From: Tepidimonas sp036825565
GTDB taxonomy: Bacteria > Pseudomonadota > Gammaproteobacteria > Burkholderiales > Burkholderiaceae_C
Length of the DNA: 64,000 nucleotides
Direction of reading: 5' to 3'
Assembly: GCF_036825565.1 (NCBI RefSeq)
Contig: NZ_DAISXZ010000001.1
Location: 1 to 64,000, forward strand
Position numbers and translations under genes: made by a program. The notes under the pieces were generated by a model that made no database searches, had not been told where the DNA came from, and saw nothing but the letters and a program-made list of their open reading frames with translations. Below, piece after piece: positions 39,060 through 46,343 of this stretch (position 1 is the first letter of the stretch; every line of letters starts with the position of its first letter).

Positions 39060-40156
39060 GCGTTGCCGATGATACGGTCGTGCCCAGGGCCGTCGTGCTC
39101 GCCATCGGGCCGAACGGCCCACAGGAGGGCGGGATTGTAGTGCAGGCCGGCCACCGCGACGGCGGCGGCCAGATCGGGTGGCAGTGGGCTCTCGAAGGCC
39201 AGCCAATCCCCGCCGATCGGATGCCGCAGCCCCAGCCGAACGGCGTGCAGGGCCTGGCGCGCCATGCCCAGGGCCAGCCGGCCGCCGTAGAGCGCGTCCC
39301 CAACCAGCGGATGCCCCAGCCATGCCAGATGAACGCGAATCTGGTGGGTGCGCCCGGTGTGCAGCTTGCAGCCGACCAACACCCACTCGGCGCGCCCCGG
39401 CGAGCCGCCGTCGAGCCGCCGGATATCCGTGCGTGCCGGCTTGGCCGCGCCGCTGTCCGGCGGATGCACCGCCATGCGCAGGCGCTGGCGCGGGTCGCGT
39501 CCGATCGGTTGATCCACCCCCACGCGATCCGGGTGTCGCCATGGCCCGCCCGCCAGTGACACATAGATGCGCTGCACCTCCCGCGCGGCGATCATCGCCA
39601 CCAGGGCGTCGAACGCCCTCGGCGTCTTGGCCACGACCATCAGGCCGCTCGTGTCCTTGTCGAGCCGATGCACGATACCCGCCCGCGGCAGGCGCGCAGC
39701 GCCCGCGTGGTGCGCGAGCAGGCCATTGAGCAAGGTCCCCGACCAATGGCCGGCGGCGGGGTGCACCACCCAGCCCGCCGGCTTGTCGATGACGAGCAGA
39801 TGGTCGTCCTCGAAAACGATGGGCAAGGCCATCGGCTGCGGCACGAAAGCCTGCGCCTGCGCGGTCGGGCGCAGCTCGATGGCCAGGGTTTCGCCCACGC
39901 GCAAGCGCCGCGCCGACTTGGACTGCACCGCCCCGTCCAGGCACACGGCCCCCTCGGCGATCAGCTGCTGCAGGTAACTGCGCGACACTTCGGGCACGTG
40001 CGCCGCCAGCCAGCGGTCCAGTCGCTCGCCATGCGCGTCGGCATCCACCACAAAGCGGCGCCACTCCGACTCGGCGCCGGGGTCTGCCGCACCACCGTCC
40101 GCCGCGTCGGCCTGCGCCGCGACGTCGGTCTCGACCTCTATAATTTTCGACACCAT
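39056..40156 (-). CDS. rluD: RluA-family pseudouridine synthase, RluD-like
   Basis: 366 residues: S4 domain (RLDRWLAAHVPEVSRSYLQQ) followed by the catalytic domain with Asp166 in GIVHRLDKDTSGLMVVAKT and a late RTHQIRVHL block. RluD modifies helix 69 of 23S rRNA. The ATG at 40156 (MVSKIIEVE) was preferred over 40204, which would reach into the divergent bamD. RluD is favoured over RluC because bamD is divergent next to it, as in E. coli and many others. Confidence 0.92.
   Translation of the reverse strand: MVSKIIEVETDVAAQADAADGGAADPGAESEWRRFVVDADAHGERLDRWLAAHVPEVSRSYLQQLIAEGAVCLDGAVQSKSARRLRVGETLAIELRPTAQAQAFVPQPMALPIVFEDDHLLVIDKPAGWVVHPAAGHWSGTLLNGLLAHHAGAARLPRAGIVHRLDKDTSGLMVVAKTPRAFDALVAMIAAREVQRIYVSLAGGPWRHPDRVGVDQPIGRDPRQRLRMAVHPPDSGAAKPARTDIRRLDGGSPGRAEWVLVGCKLHTGRTHQIRVHLAWLGHPLVGDALYGGRLALGMARQALHAVRLGLRHPIGGDWLAFESPLPPDLAAAVAVAGLHYNPALLWAVRPDGEHDGPGHDRIIGNA
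40139..40144 (+). promoter_or_regulatory. -10 box for bamD
   Basis: TATAAT on the plus strand ends 48 bases before the bamD ATG, giving a predicted leader of about 42 bases. It lies inside the first codons of the divergent rluD. No clear -35 hexamer accompanies it. Confidence 0.5.
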
Positions 40157-40192
40157 GTTTGCTGCTGCGGCAGCGCGCCTGAGGGGCGCCCA

Positions 40193-41017
40193 ATGAAGAC
40201 CCACCGATTATCCGCCGATCGCCTGCGCGCGCCCACCCTGTCCGCCATCGCTCTGGGCGTCGCCTTGCTGGCCGGTTGCGCCAGCGGCCCCGAAAAGGAC
40301 GTCACCGCCGGCTGGAGCCCCAACAAGCTCTACGCCGAGGCCATGGACGAGCGCGCCGCCCGCAACTACGACAAGGCCATCCAGTACTTCGAAAAACTCG
40401 AAGGCCGGGCCGCGGGCACGCCCCTGGCGCAACAAGCGCAACTCGAGAAGGCCTACGCCCATTACAAGAACGGCGAGCAAGCCCAGGCCATTGCCACGCT
40501 AGACCGCTTCATCAAGCTGCACCCAGCCAGCCCCGCCCTGGACTATGCCCTCTACCTCAAGGGGCTGGTCAATTTCAACGACAACCTTGGGCTGTTCGGC
40601 TTCATCTCGCAGCAGGACCTCTCCGAGCGGGATCAGAAGGCGGCCAAAGACTCGTTCGAGGCCTTCAAAGAGCTGACCGAGCGCTTCCCCGACTCGCGCT
40701 ATGCCCCGGACGCGCGCCAGCGGATGACATACATCGTCAACTCCCTAGCGCAGTCCGAGGTGCACGTCGCCCGCTACTACTACCGGCGCGGGGCCTACGT
40801 GGCCGCGATCAACCGTGCCCAAGTGGCTTTGAAGGATTACCAAAACGTCCCGGCCATTGAAGAGGCGCTCTATGTCCTGATGAAATCGTACGAGGCGCTG
40901 GACATGCCCGATCAAGCGCGCGATGCCCGCCGCGTGCTGGAAGCCAACTTCCCCGCCAGCCCATTCCTCACCCAGGGCTTTCGCCGCGACAGCGGCCCGT
41001 GGTGGAAACTCTGGTGA
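40193..41017 (+). CDS. bamD: Outer membrane assembly lipoprotein BamD
   Basis: 274 residues. The lipobox VALLAGC puts the modified Cys at 29, followed by Ala-Ser. TPR units follow, including GWSPNKLYAEAMDERAARNY and YYRRGAYVAAINRAQVAL. BamD is the essential lipoprotein of the BAM complex. It is divergent from rluD and ends at a strong two-way terminator. Confidence 0.96.
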   Translation: MKTHRLSADRLRAPTLSAIALGVALLAGCASGPEKDVTAGWSPNKLYAEAMDERAARNYDKAIQYFEKLEGRAAGTPLAQQAQLEKAYAHYKNGEQAQAIATLDRFIKLHPASPALDYALYLKGLVNFNDNLGLFGFISQQDLSERDQKAAKDSFEAFKELTERFPDSRYAPDARQRMTYIVNSLAQSEVHVARYYYRRGAYVAAINRAQVALKDYQNVPAIEEALYVLMKSYEALDMPDQARDARRVLEANFPASPFLTQGFRRDSGPWWKLW

Positions 41018-41092
41018 CCGTCTTGCCCCGGCGGACTCGCCGGGCGGGCCGCCAGCGGGCCTATGCCCCGCGCGCCACGACAGTGACCACAG

Positions 41093-41119
41093 AAAAGGCC
41101 GCCTGCGAGGCGGCCTTTT
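41093..41119. terminator. Bidirectional terminator between bamD and rplI
   Basis: AAAAGGCCGCCT (41093-41104), loop GCG, AGGCGGCCTTTT (41108-41119): a perfect 12-base stem flanked by A's and T's, so it can stop transcription from both convergent units. Confidence 0.9.
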
Positions 41120-41141
41120 GGTGTGCGGACGGAGCGACGGG

Positions 41142-41594
41142 TCAGACGGTTTCGCCCAGCACCTGGACGTTGACGTCCACCACCACGTCGGTGTGCAGCG
41201 CCACCGACACCGTGTAGTCGCCCACCATCTTGAGCACGCCGTTGGGCATGCGGACCTGGGCCTTGGCAACCGGGTAGCCAGCCTTGGTCAGCTCCGCAGC
41301 AATGTCATGGTTGGTGACCGAGCCAAATAGACGACCGTCCACGCCCGCCTTTTGCGACAGTTTGATGGTCATGCCATTGAGCTTTTCGCCCAGGGCCTGG
41401 GCCTCGGCCAACTTGGCGGCAGCCACTTTCTCGAGCTCGGCGCGGCGCGCGTTGAACTCGTCGATGGCCGACTGCGTCGCCCGGCGGGCCCGGCCGGTCG
41501 GGATCAGAAAGTTGCGGGCATAGCCGTCTTTGACCTTGACGATGTCGCCCAGGTTGCCCAGGTTGACGACCTTGTCGAGCAGGATGACTTGCAT
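41142..41594 (-). CDS. rplI: 50S ribosomal protein L9
   Basis: 150 residues with the L9 signature beginning MQVILLDKVVNLGNLGDIVKV and KDGYARNFLIP. The long central helix EFNARRAELEKVAAAKLAEA and a C-terminal domain are as expected. A GGAG ribosome site lies upstream. Last gene of the S6-PriB-S18-L9 operon. Confidence 0.99.
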   Translation of the reverse strand: MQVILLDKVVNLGNLGDIVKVKDGYARNFLIPTGRARRATQSAIDEFNARRAELEKVAAAKLAEAQALGEKLNGMTIKLSQKAGVDGRLFGSVTNHDIAAELTKAGYPVAKAQVRMPNGVLKMVGDYTVSVALHTDVVVDVNVQVLGETV

Positions 41595-41608
41595 GTTCTC
41601 GGGCTCCT

Positions 41609-41887
41609 TCAGACGCGGTGCTGGTCGCTGTACGGCAGCAGCGCCAGGAAGCGCGCACGCTTGATGGCGATGGCGACCTGGCGCTGGTAGATGGCGCGGG
41701 TGCCGGTCAGGCGGGCGGGGATGATCTTGCCGTTTTCGGCAATGAAATCCTTCAGCGTGTCGACGTCCTTGTAGTCGACTTCCTCGACGCCGGCGACGGT
41801 GAAGCGGCAGAACTTCTTGCGCTTGAACAGCAGGTTGTTGCTGGCGCGCTTGGGGCGGTTGCCCTGATTGCGTTGCGGTGCAGCCAT
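41609..41887 (-). CDS. rpsR: 30S ribosomal protein S18
   Basis: 92 residues with the S18 core KKFCRFTVAGVEEVDYKDV and the basic end RQVAIAIKRARFLALLPY. It binds S6 on the 30S platform, and its gene lies next to priB and rpsF, as in most betaproteobacteria. Confidence 0.99.
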   Translation of the reverse strand: MAAPQRNQGNRPKRASNNLLFKRKKFCRFTVAGVEEVDYKDVDTLKDFIAENGKIIPARLTGTRAIYQRQVAIAIKRARFLALLPYSDQHRV

Positions 41888-41896
41888 GATGGTTTC

Positions 41897-42214
41897 CTAA
41901 ATCGGCTTGAAATCCTGGATGTGAAACACGACCCCGTGACCGCGGCGCGCAGAGGTCAGAAACCCTGCACACCACAGCGTGGTGCCCAGCGGCTGGGTTG
42001 CGAGTCGTTCGGCATCCGTACCGAACACCACCGCTTTCAGACGCAGGGCCACTCGCCTAGGTTGGCCGGCTTCCACTTGCTCGGATGCGTGCTCCAGCAG
42101 CACGTCCAGCGCGGGGATGCCGGCCGGGGTGTAGCGCATGGCCGCGCACTGGACCAGCGTGGCCACGAGCACCAGGCGATTGACGGGTGACGCGGTCGCC
42201 CCTGCTGGGGTCAA
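41897..42214 (-). CDS. priB: Primosomal replication protein N (PriB)
   Basis: 105 residues with an OB fold (NRLVLVATLVQC, then RRVALRLKAVVFG), the right length for PriB. It helps PriA restart stalled forks. The start is TTG at 42214, overlapping the rpsF stop (TTGA 42211-42214). No ATG gives a PriB-length product, so coupling with rpsF decides the start. Confidence 0.92.
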   Translation of the reverse strand: MTPAGATASPVNRLVLVATLVQCAAMRYTPAGIPALDVLLEHASEQVEAGQPRRVALRLKAVVFGTDAERLATQPLGTTLWCAGFLTSARRGHGVVFHIQDFKPI

Positions 42215-42573
42215 GCAGCGGCTTCCTGTTGCGCCTTGCGGGCTTCCTCGCGCTCGACGGCTCTCATCATCGCCGACGGGCCGGTCTCGGCCTTCTTCTT
42301 TTGGACCACCAGGTGACGCAGCACGGCGTCGTTGAAGCGGAAGGCGTGCTCGAGCTCGTTCATGACCTCTTGCCCGGCCTCGATGTTGAGGCACAGGTAG
42401 TGGGCCTTGGACAGCTTGTTGATCTGGTAGGCCAGTTGGCGACGACCCCAGTCCTCGACGCGGTGGATGACCCCGCCGCCGGCCGTGATCATGCCCTTGT
42501 AGCGCTCCAGCATGGCGGGCACCTGCTCGCTCTGATCCGGGTGGATCAGCATGACGATTTCGTAGTGACGCAT
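42211..42573 (-). CDS. rpsF: 30S ribosomal protein S6
   Basis: 120 residues starting MRHYEIVMLIHPDQSEQVPA, with the family segment VEDWGRRQLAYQINKLSKAH. A strong AGGAG lies just before the ATG. First gene of the rpsF-priB-rpsR-rplI operon; the long open frame upstream is not similar to S6. Confidence 0.99.
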   Translation of the reverse strand: MRHYEIVMLIHPDQSEQVPAMLERYKGMITAGGGVIHRVEDWGRRQLAYQINKLSKAHYLCLNIEAGQEVMNELEHAFRFNDAVLRHLVVQKKKAETGPSAMMRAVEREEARKAQQEAAA

Positions 42574-42594
42574 GAACTCTCCTTGTGGAACAAC

Positions 42595-42624
42595 TGCCAC
42601 CCCCGCGTCAACTGGGGTGTGGCA
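42595..42624 (-). promoter_or_regulatory. Leader hairpin upstream of rpsF
   Basis: In the predicted rpsF leader, TGCCAC and CCCC on the plus strand (42595-42604) pair with GGGG and GTGGCA (42614-42617, 42619-42624), leaving one bulged base and a nine-base loop. The hairpin ends about a dozen bases before the ribosome site. Such a leader stem could be the target for feedback by the S6:S18 complex, as known in other bacteria, but the known recognition bases were not confirmed. Confidence 0.4.
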
Positions 42625-42636
42625 AGGAAGCTCACC

Positions 42637-42642
42637 ATTATA
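42637..42642 (-). promoter_or_regulatory. -10 box of the rpsF operon
   Basis: On the minus strand the bases read TATAAT, and a weak TTGCGC lies 19 bases upstream. It overlaps the stop codon of the upstream symporter gene (42638-42640), so the ribosomal operon promoter sits at the very end of that gene. Confidence 0.55.
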
Positions 42643-44719
42643 GCTTGCCCGCGAATGGCGAGCGCAAGCGCCGCACCCAGGCTCGCCGCTGCGCTGACGG
42701 CGCCGGGGTGATGAGACTGACGACGACCGTGACCGCCAGCCCCACCGGCACGCCGAACACGCCCGCGGCGATCGGTTGGATCTCCCACCACAGGCGCGGC
42801 TCACCGCTCAGACCCAACACCGAGCGCAGCCACGGCTGCGTCGTGGCCATGTAATACACAGTGACGGCCAGCCCCGCCACCATACCCGCCACGGCCCCCG
42901 GCCCGTTGGCCCGGGACCAAAAGATGCCCAGCACCAAGGCCGGAAAGAAGGCCGCCGCCGCCAAGGAAAACGCCGCCGAGACGAGGAACAGAATGTCCGC
43001 CGGCTTCTGTGCCGCGATGTAGGCCGCGAGCAAGGCCACCACCAGCAGCAGCACCTTGGACAGGGTGACGCGGCGCGCCGTCTCGGCGGTCGGATCGAGG
43101 GTTTTGTAGTACAGGTCGTGGCTAAGCGCGCTGGTGATGGCCAGCAACAGCCCATCGGCCGTCGACAGCGCCGCGGCCAGACCCCCGGCCGCCACGAGGC
43201 CGGCCACGACATAGGGCAAGCCGGCGATTTCAGCGGCGGCCAGCGCGATGATGTCGGGCCCGATGGTGATTTCGCCCAACTGGAGCACCCCGTCGCGGTT
43301 GACGTCGCGCACCGACAACAGGCCGGGATCGACGCGGCTCCAGGCGCTCACCCAGTGGGGCAAGGCATCGAACGAGGTGCCGACCAGGCCATTGAGCACC
43401 TCGAACTTGACCATCACGGCCAGCGCCGGGGCCGTCAGGTACAGCAGCGCAATAAAGCCCGCCCCCCAGGCCACCGACTGCCGGGCCTGACGCACATTCG
43501 GGACGGTGTAGAAGCGCACCAGTAAATGGGGCAAGGCCGCGGTCCCCACCACCAGACAGAACACCAGCGCCAGGAAATTGCGGCGCGATGGTTCCACCCC
43601 CGCCTGCGGCCCTGCCTCGGCGGTGTCCTGCGCATAGGGTCGCGCCTGCGGCGGCGTGCCGCCGAGCGCGGTGGTCTTGGTCTGCGCCTGCTCGAGCTGG
43701 CGCGTCCAAAGCGCGCGGGCGGCGGCCTCGTCGCGCGGCAGGCGCGACAGGAGCCGCTCGGCCTCGGCGATGTCCGCCGGATCGCCGTCGTAGCGCCGCA
43801 GCGCCTCGATGTGGCGCTCGGCCAGGGTGCGCTCGCGCTCCAGGGCGGCGGCCGGATCCCGCAGGCGCTCGCGCAGCACATAGGCCTGATGGGCCCAGAT
43901 GCGCTGCACATGGACCTCTTGCGGACTCTCGGCCAGGGCCTGCTCGCGCTCGGTCACCTTCTGCAGCTGGATGCCGTAGGTGAGCTGAGGCACGGGCCAG
44001 CCGGTCTGCTTGACGGACAGCCAGACCACCGGGGTGACATAAGCCAGGATCAAGACGATGTATTGGGCGACCTGCGTCCACGTCACGGCCCGCATCCCCC
44101 CCAAAAACGAGCAGACCAAAATCCCCCCCAGGCCAAGGAACACGCCCACCTCGAAGGCCAGCCCCGTCAGGCGCGAGGTGATCAGGCCCACCCCATAAAT
44201 CTGCGCCACCACATAGATGAATGAACACAACAGCAGCGCAAACACCCCAAGCAGCCGCGGCACCGGGCCGCCATAGCGCTCCGCCAGAAAATCGGGAATG
44301 GTGAACTGCCCGAACCGCCGCAGGTACGGTGCCAAGAACAGGGCCACCAGCACGAAGCCGCCCGTCCAGCCGAGCAGGAAGGCCAGCCCGCCAAAGCCCT
44401 GCATGTACAGCGTGCCCGCCAGCCCCAGAAACGAGGCCGCCGACAGCCAGTCTGCCGCCAGCGCCATACCGTTGTAGAACGCCGGCACGCGCCGCCCAGC
44501 CACGTAGTACTCGACCGGGTCGATGGTGCGGGTGAGGATGCCGATCGTCGCGTAGACGGCCAGTGTCCCAAGCAGGAAGGTCAGGCCGATGGCGCTCTTG
44601 GACCAGCCCAAGCGCTCCAGCACCCCCAGCAGCAGCACGAAGCCGATGAACCCCCAGGCAAAACGCCAGTACAGACGGTCGAGAACGGGGCGAAGGTGGG
44701 AATCGGGCGACGCAGGCAT
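42638..44719 (-). CDS. Sodium:solute symporter (SLC5-like) with EF-hand-like loop
   Basis: 693 residues and about 13 membrane segments; the core FYNGMALAADWLSAASFLGLA and WTGGFVLVALFLAPYLRRFG mark the acetate/solute symporter family. Two features stand out: a hydrophilic, charged insert of about 120 residues (roughly 250-372), probably coiled, and an EF-hand-like loop DVNRDGVLQLGE at 472-483 with every liganding position filled. Transport substrate is unknown; acetate or another small organic acid is likely. The start is ATG 44719. It is divergent from the CBS-DUF294 gene, with 124 bases between. The other symporter at 56734-58587 is a clear paralogue. Confidence 0.88.
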   Translation of the reverse strand: MPASPDSHLRPVLDRLYWRFAWGFIGFVLLLGVLERLGWSKSAIGLTFLLGTLAVYATIGILTRTIDPVEYYVAGRRVPAFYNGMALAADWLSAASFLGLAGTLYMQGFGGLAFLLGWTGGFVLVALFLAPYLRRFGQFTIPDFLAERYGGPVPRLLGVFALLLCSFIYVVAQIYGVGLITSRLTGLAFEVGVFLGLGGILVCSFLGGMRAVTWTQVAQYIVLILAYVTPVVWLSVKQTGWPVPQLTYGIQLQKVTEREQALAESPQEVHVQRIWAHQAYVLRERLRDPAAALERERTLAERHIEALRRYDGDPADIAEAERLLSRLPRDEAAARALWTRQLEQAQTKTTALGGTPPQARPYAQDTAEAGPQAGVEPSRRNFLALVFCLVVGTAALPHLLVRFYTVPNVRQARQSVAWGAGFIALLYLTAPALAVMVKFEVLNGLVGTSFDALPHWVSAWSRVDPGLLSVRDVNRDGVLQLGEITIGPDIIALAAAEIAGLPYVVAGLVAAGGLAAALSTADGLLLAITSALSHDLYYKTLDPTAETARRVTLSKVLLLVVALLAAYIAAQKPADILFLVSAAFSLAAAAFFPALVLGIFWSRANGPGAVAGMVAGLAVTVYYMATTQPWLRSVLGLSGEPRLWWEIQPIAAGVFGVPVGLAVTVVVSLITPAPSAQRRAWVRRLRSPFAGKL

Positions 44720-44843
44720 GGCGCGAAGACGGCAACGGCTTGACGCAACGCAAAGCCGTGGCGGGCGTTGGTCTTGGCAGCGGACGCTGAGGGTGTAGCA
44801 TGGCATCGTAGCGGTTTTTGGCCCCGCCTGGGCCGCCCTTGCC

Positions 44844-46304
44844 ATGCACATGCCCCCCAACGATCGACCTGTCGACGACTCCACCCCACTGGCCACCCTA
44901 CCAGTGCGGGCCTTGCTGCGGCGCCCTCCGGTGACGGTGCCCCCCGATCTGCCCATCCAAGCGACCGCGCGAATCATGCGCGAGCACCGGATTTCGTCGG
45001 TGCTGGTGGCTCACGACGGCGCCCTGGTCGGTCTGGTGACGGACCGCGATTTGCGCAACCGCGTGCTGGCCGAGGGACTGGACCCAGCACGTCCCGTGAT
45101 CGAGATCGCCACCACCGCGCTGCAAACGGTGGAGATCGGGGACCATGCCTTCGATGCGCTGCTGCTCATGGCCCGCCTGAACATCCACCATGTGCCAGTG
45201 ATGGACGGGCGCACGGTGGTTGGCGTCATCTCCAGCACCGACCTGCAGCAGCAACAGAGCAACTCCGCCGTCAACCTGGCCGGCGCGATTTACCGGCAAG
45301 AATCGGTGAAAGAACTGGTGGCGACGGCCGGCCGCATCGGCCAGCTCCAGCGGCAACTGGCCGCCGCCAGCACCAGCGCGCACGCCATGGGGCGCATCGT
45401 TTCGGCCATGACAGACGCCCTCACCTCGCGCCTGCTGCAACTGGCCGAGGCCCAGTACGGCCCGCCCCCCGTCCCCTACGCGTGGGTCGCCGCCGGATCG
45501 CAGGGGCGCAACGAACAGACCGCCAAATCCGACCAGGACAACTGCCTGGTTCTGGACGACCGCTACGACCCCGCGGCGCACGGCGCCTATTTCGCGGCGC
45601 TGGCGCGTTTTGTTTGCGACGGGCTCAACGCCTGCGGCTACGTCTATTGCCCCGGCGAGATGATGGCGGTCACCGACACCTGGCGGCAGCCGCTGGCCCG
45701 CTGGCGCGACTATTTCCGGACCTGGATCGAGCGCCCGGAGCCGAAGGCCCTGATGCTGACCTGCGTCTTTTTCGACCAGCGCTTCGTGCATGGCGAGCGG
45801 GCGCTGCTCGACACCCTGCGCATCGAGGTGCTGCAACGCACCCCGGGGCAGCGGATCTTTCTGGCGCACATGGTGGGCAACGCGCTGACCCATCAACCGC
45901 CGTTGGGATGGCTGGGGGGGATCAGCACCATCCGCCACGGGAAGCACGAAGGCACGGTGGACCTCAAGCACACCGGCATCGTCCCCATCATCGACCTGGC
46001 GCGCATTTACGCCCTGGCCGGCGGCATCCCGGCGGTCAGCACGCGCGAGCGCCTGCAGGCGGCGGCCAGCAGCGGCGAGATCAGCGCCGAGCGCACGCGC
46101 GACCTGATCGACGCGCTGGAGTTCTTGAGCGGGCTGCGCATCCAGCACCAGGCCCGTCTAATGGCCGACGGCCAGGCGGCGGACAATTACCTGCGGCTGG
46201 ACGAGCTCTCCGAACTCGAACGGCGCCACCTGAAGGATGCCTTCGGCGTCGTGAAAGACCTGCAGAGCGTGCTGGAAAAACGCTACCTCGCAGGGCGCTT
46301 CTGA
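44844..46304 (+). CDS. CBS-domain DUF294 nucleotidyltransferase-like protein
   Basis: 486 residues. Two CBS domains (about 19-77 and 85-142), which usually bind adenosine nucleotides, come first. The putative nucleotidyltransferase domain DUF294 has the GlnD-like motif GSQGRNEQTAKSDQDN (218-233) with Asp230 and Asp232. A C-terminal DUF294_C domain follows. The cyclic-nucleotide domain found in many relatives is missing. The role is unknown; homologues often sit beside symporters and DnaQ-like exonucleases, as here. It converges on the exonuclease gene with 39 bases between stops. Confidence 0.85.
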   Translation: MHMPPNDRPVDDSTPLATLPVRALLRRPPVTVPPDLPIQATARIMREHRISSVLVAHDGALVGLVTDRDLRNRVLAEGLDPARPVIEIATTALQTVEIGDHAFDALLLMARLNIHHVPVMDGRTVVGVISSTDLQQQQSNSAVNLAGAIYRQESVKELVATAGRIGQLQRQLAAASTSAHAMGRIVSAMTDALTSRLLQLAEAQYGPPPVPYAWVAAGSQGRNEQTAKSDQDNCLVLDDRYDPAAHGAYFAALARFVCDGLNACGYVYCPGEMMAVTDTWRQPLARWRDYFRTWIERPEPKALMLTCVFFDQRFVHGERALLDTLRIEVLQRTPGQRIFLAHMVGNALTHQPPLGWLGGISTIRHGKHEGTVDLKHTGIVPIIDLARIYALAGGIPAVSTRERLQAAASSGEISAERTRDLIDALEFLSGLRIQHQARLMADGQAADNYLRLDELSELERRHLKDAFGVVKDLQSVLEKRYLAGRF

Positions 46305-46306
46305 GA

Positions 46307-46329
46307 GCCGGGGCAGCGTCCGCCCCGGC
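46307..46329. terminator. GC-rich hairpin between convergent genes
   Basis: GCCGGGGC (46307-46314), loop AGCGTCC, GCCCCGGC (46322-46329): a perfect eight-base stem between the stops of two convergent genes. There is no T-tract, so it may slow RNA polymerase or protect 3' ends rather than terminate on its own. Confidence 0.45.
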
Positions 46330-46343
46330 ATCGACGCCCGGCA

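Noticed and set aside
42638..44719. Start of the symporter at the far upstream ATG (44977)
   Set aside because: The added 86 residues are not similar to symporters and would overlap the start of the divergent CBS-DUF294 gene.
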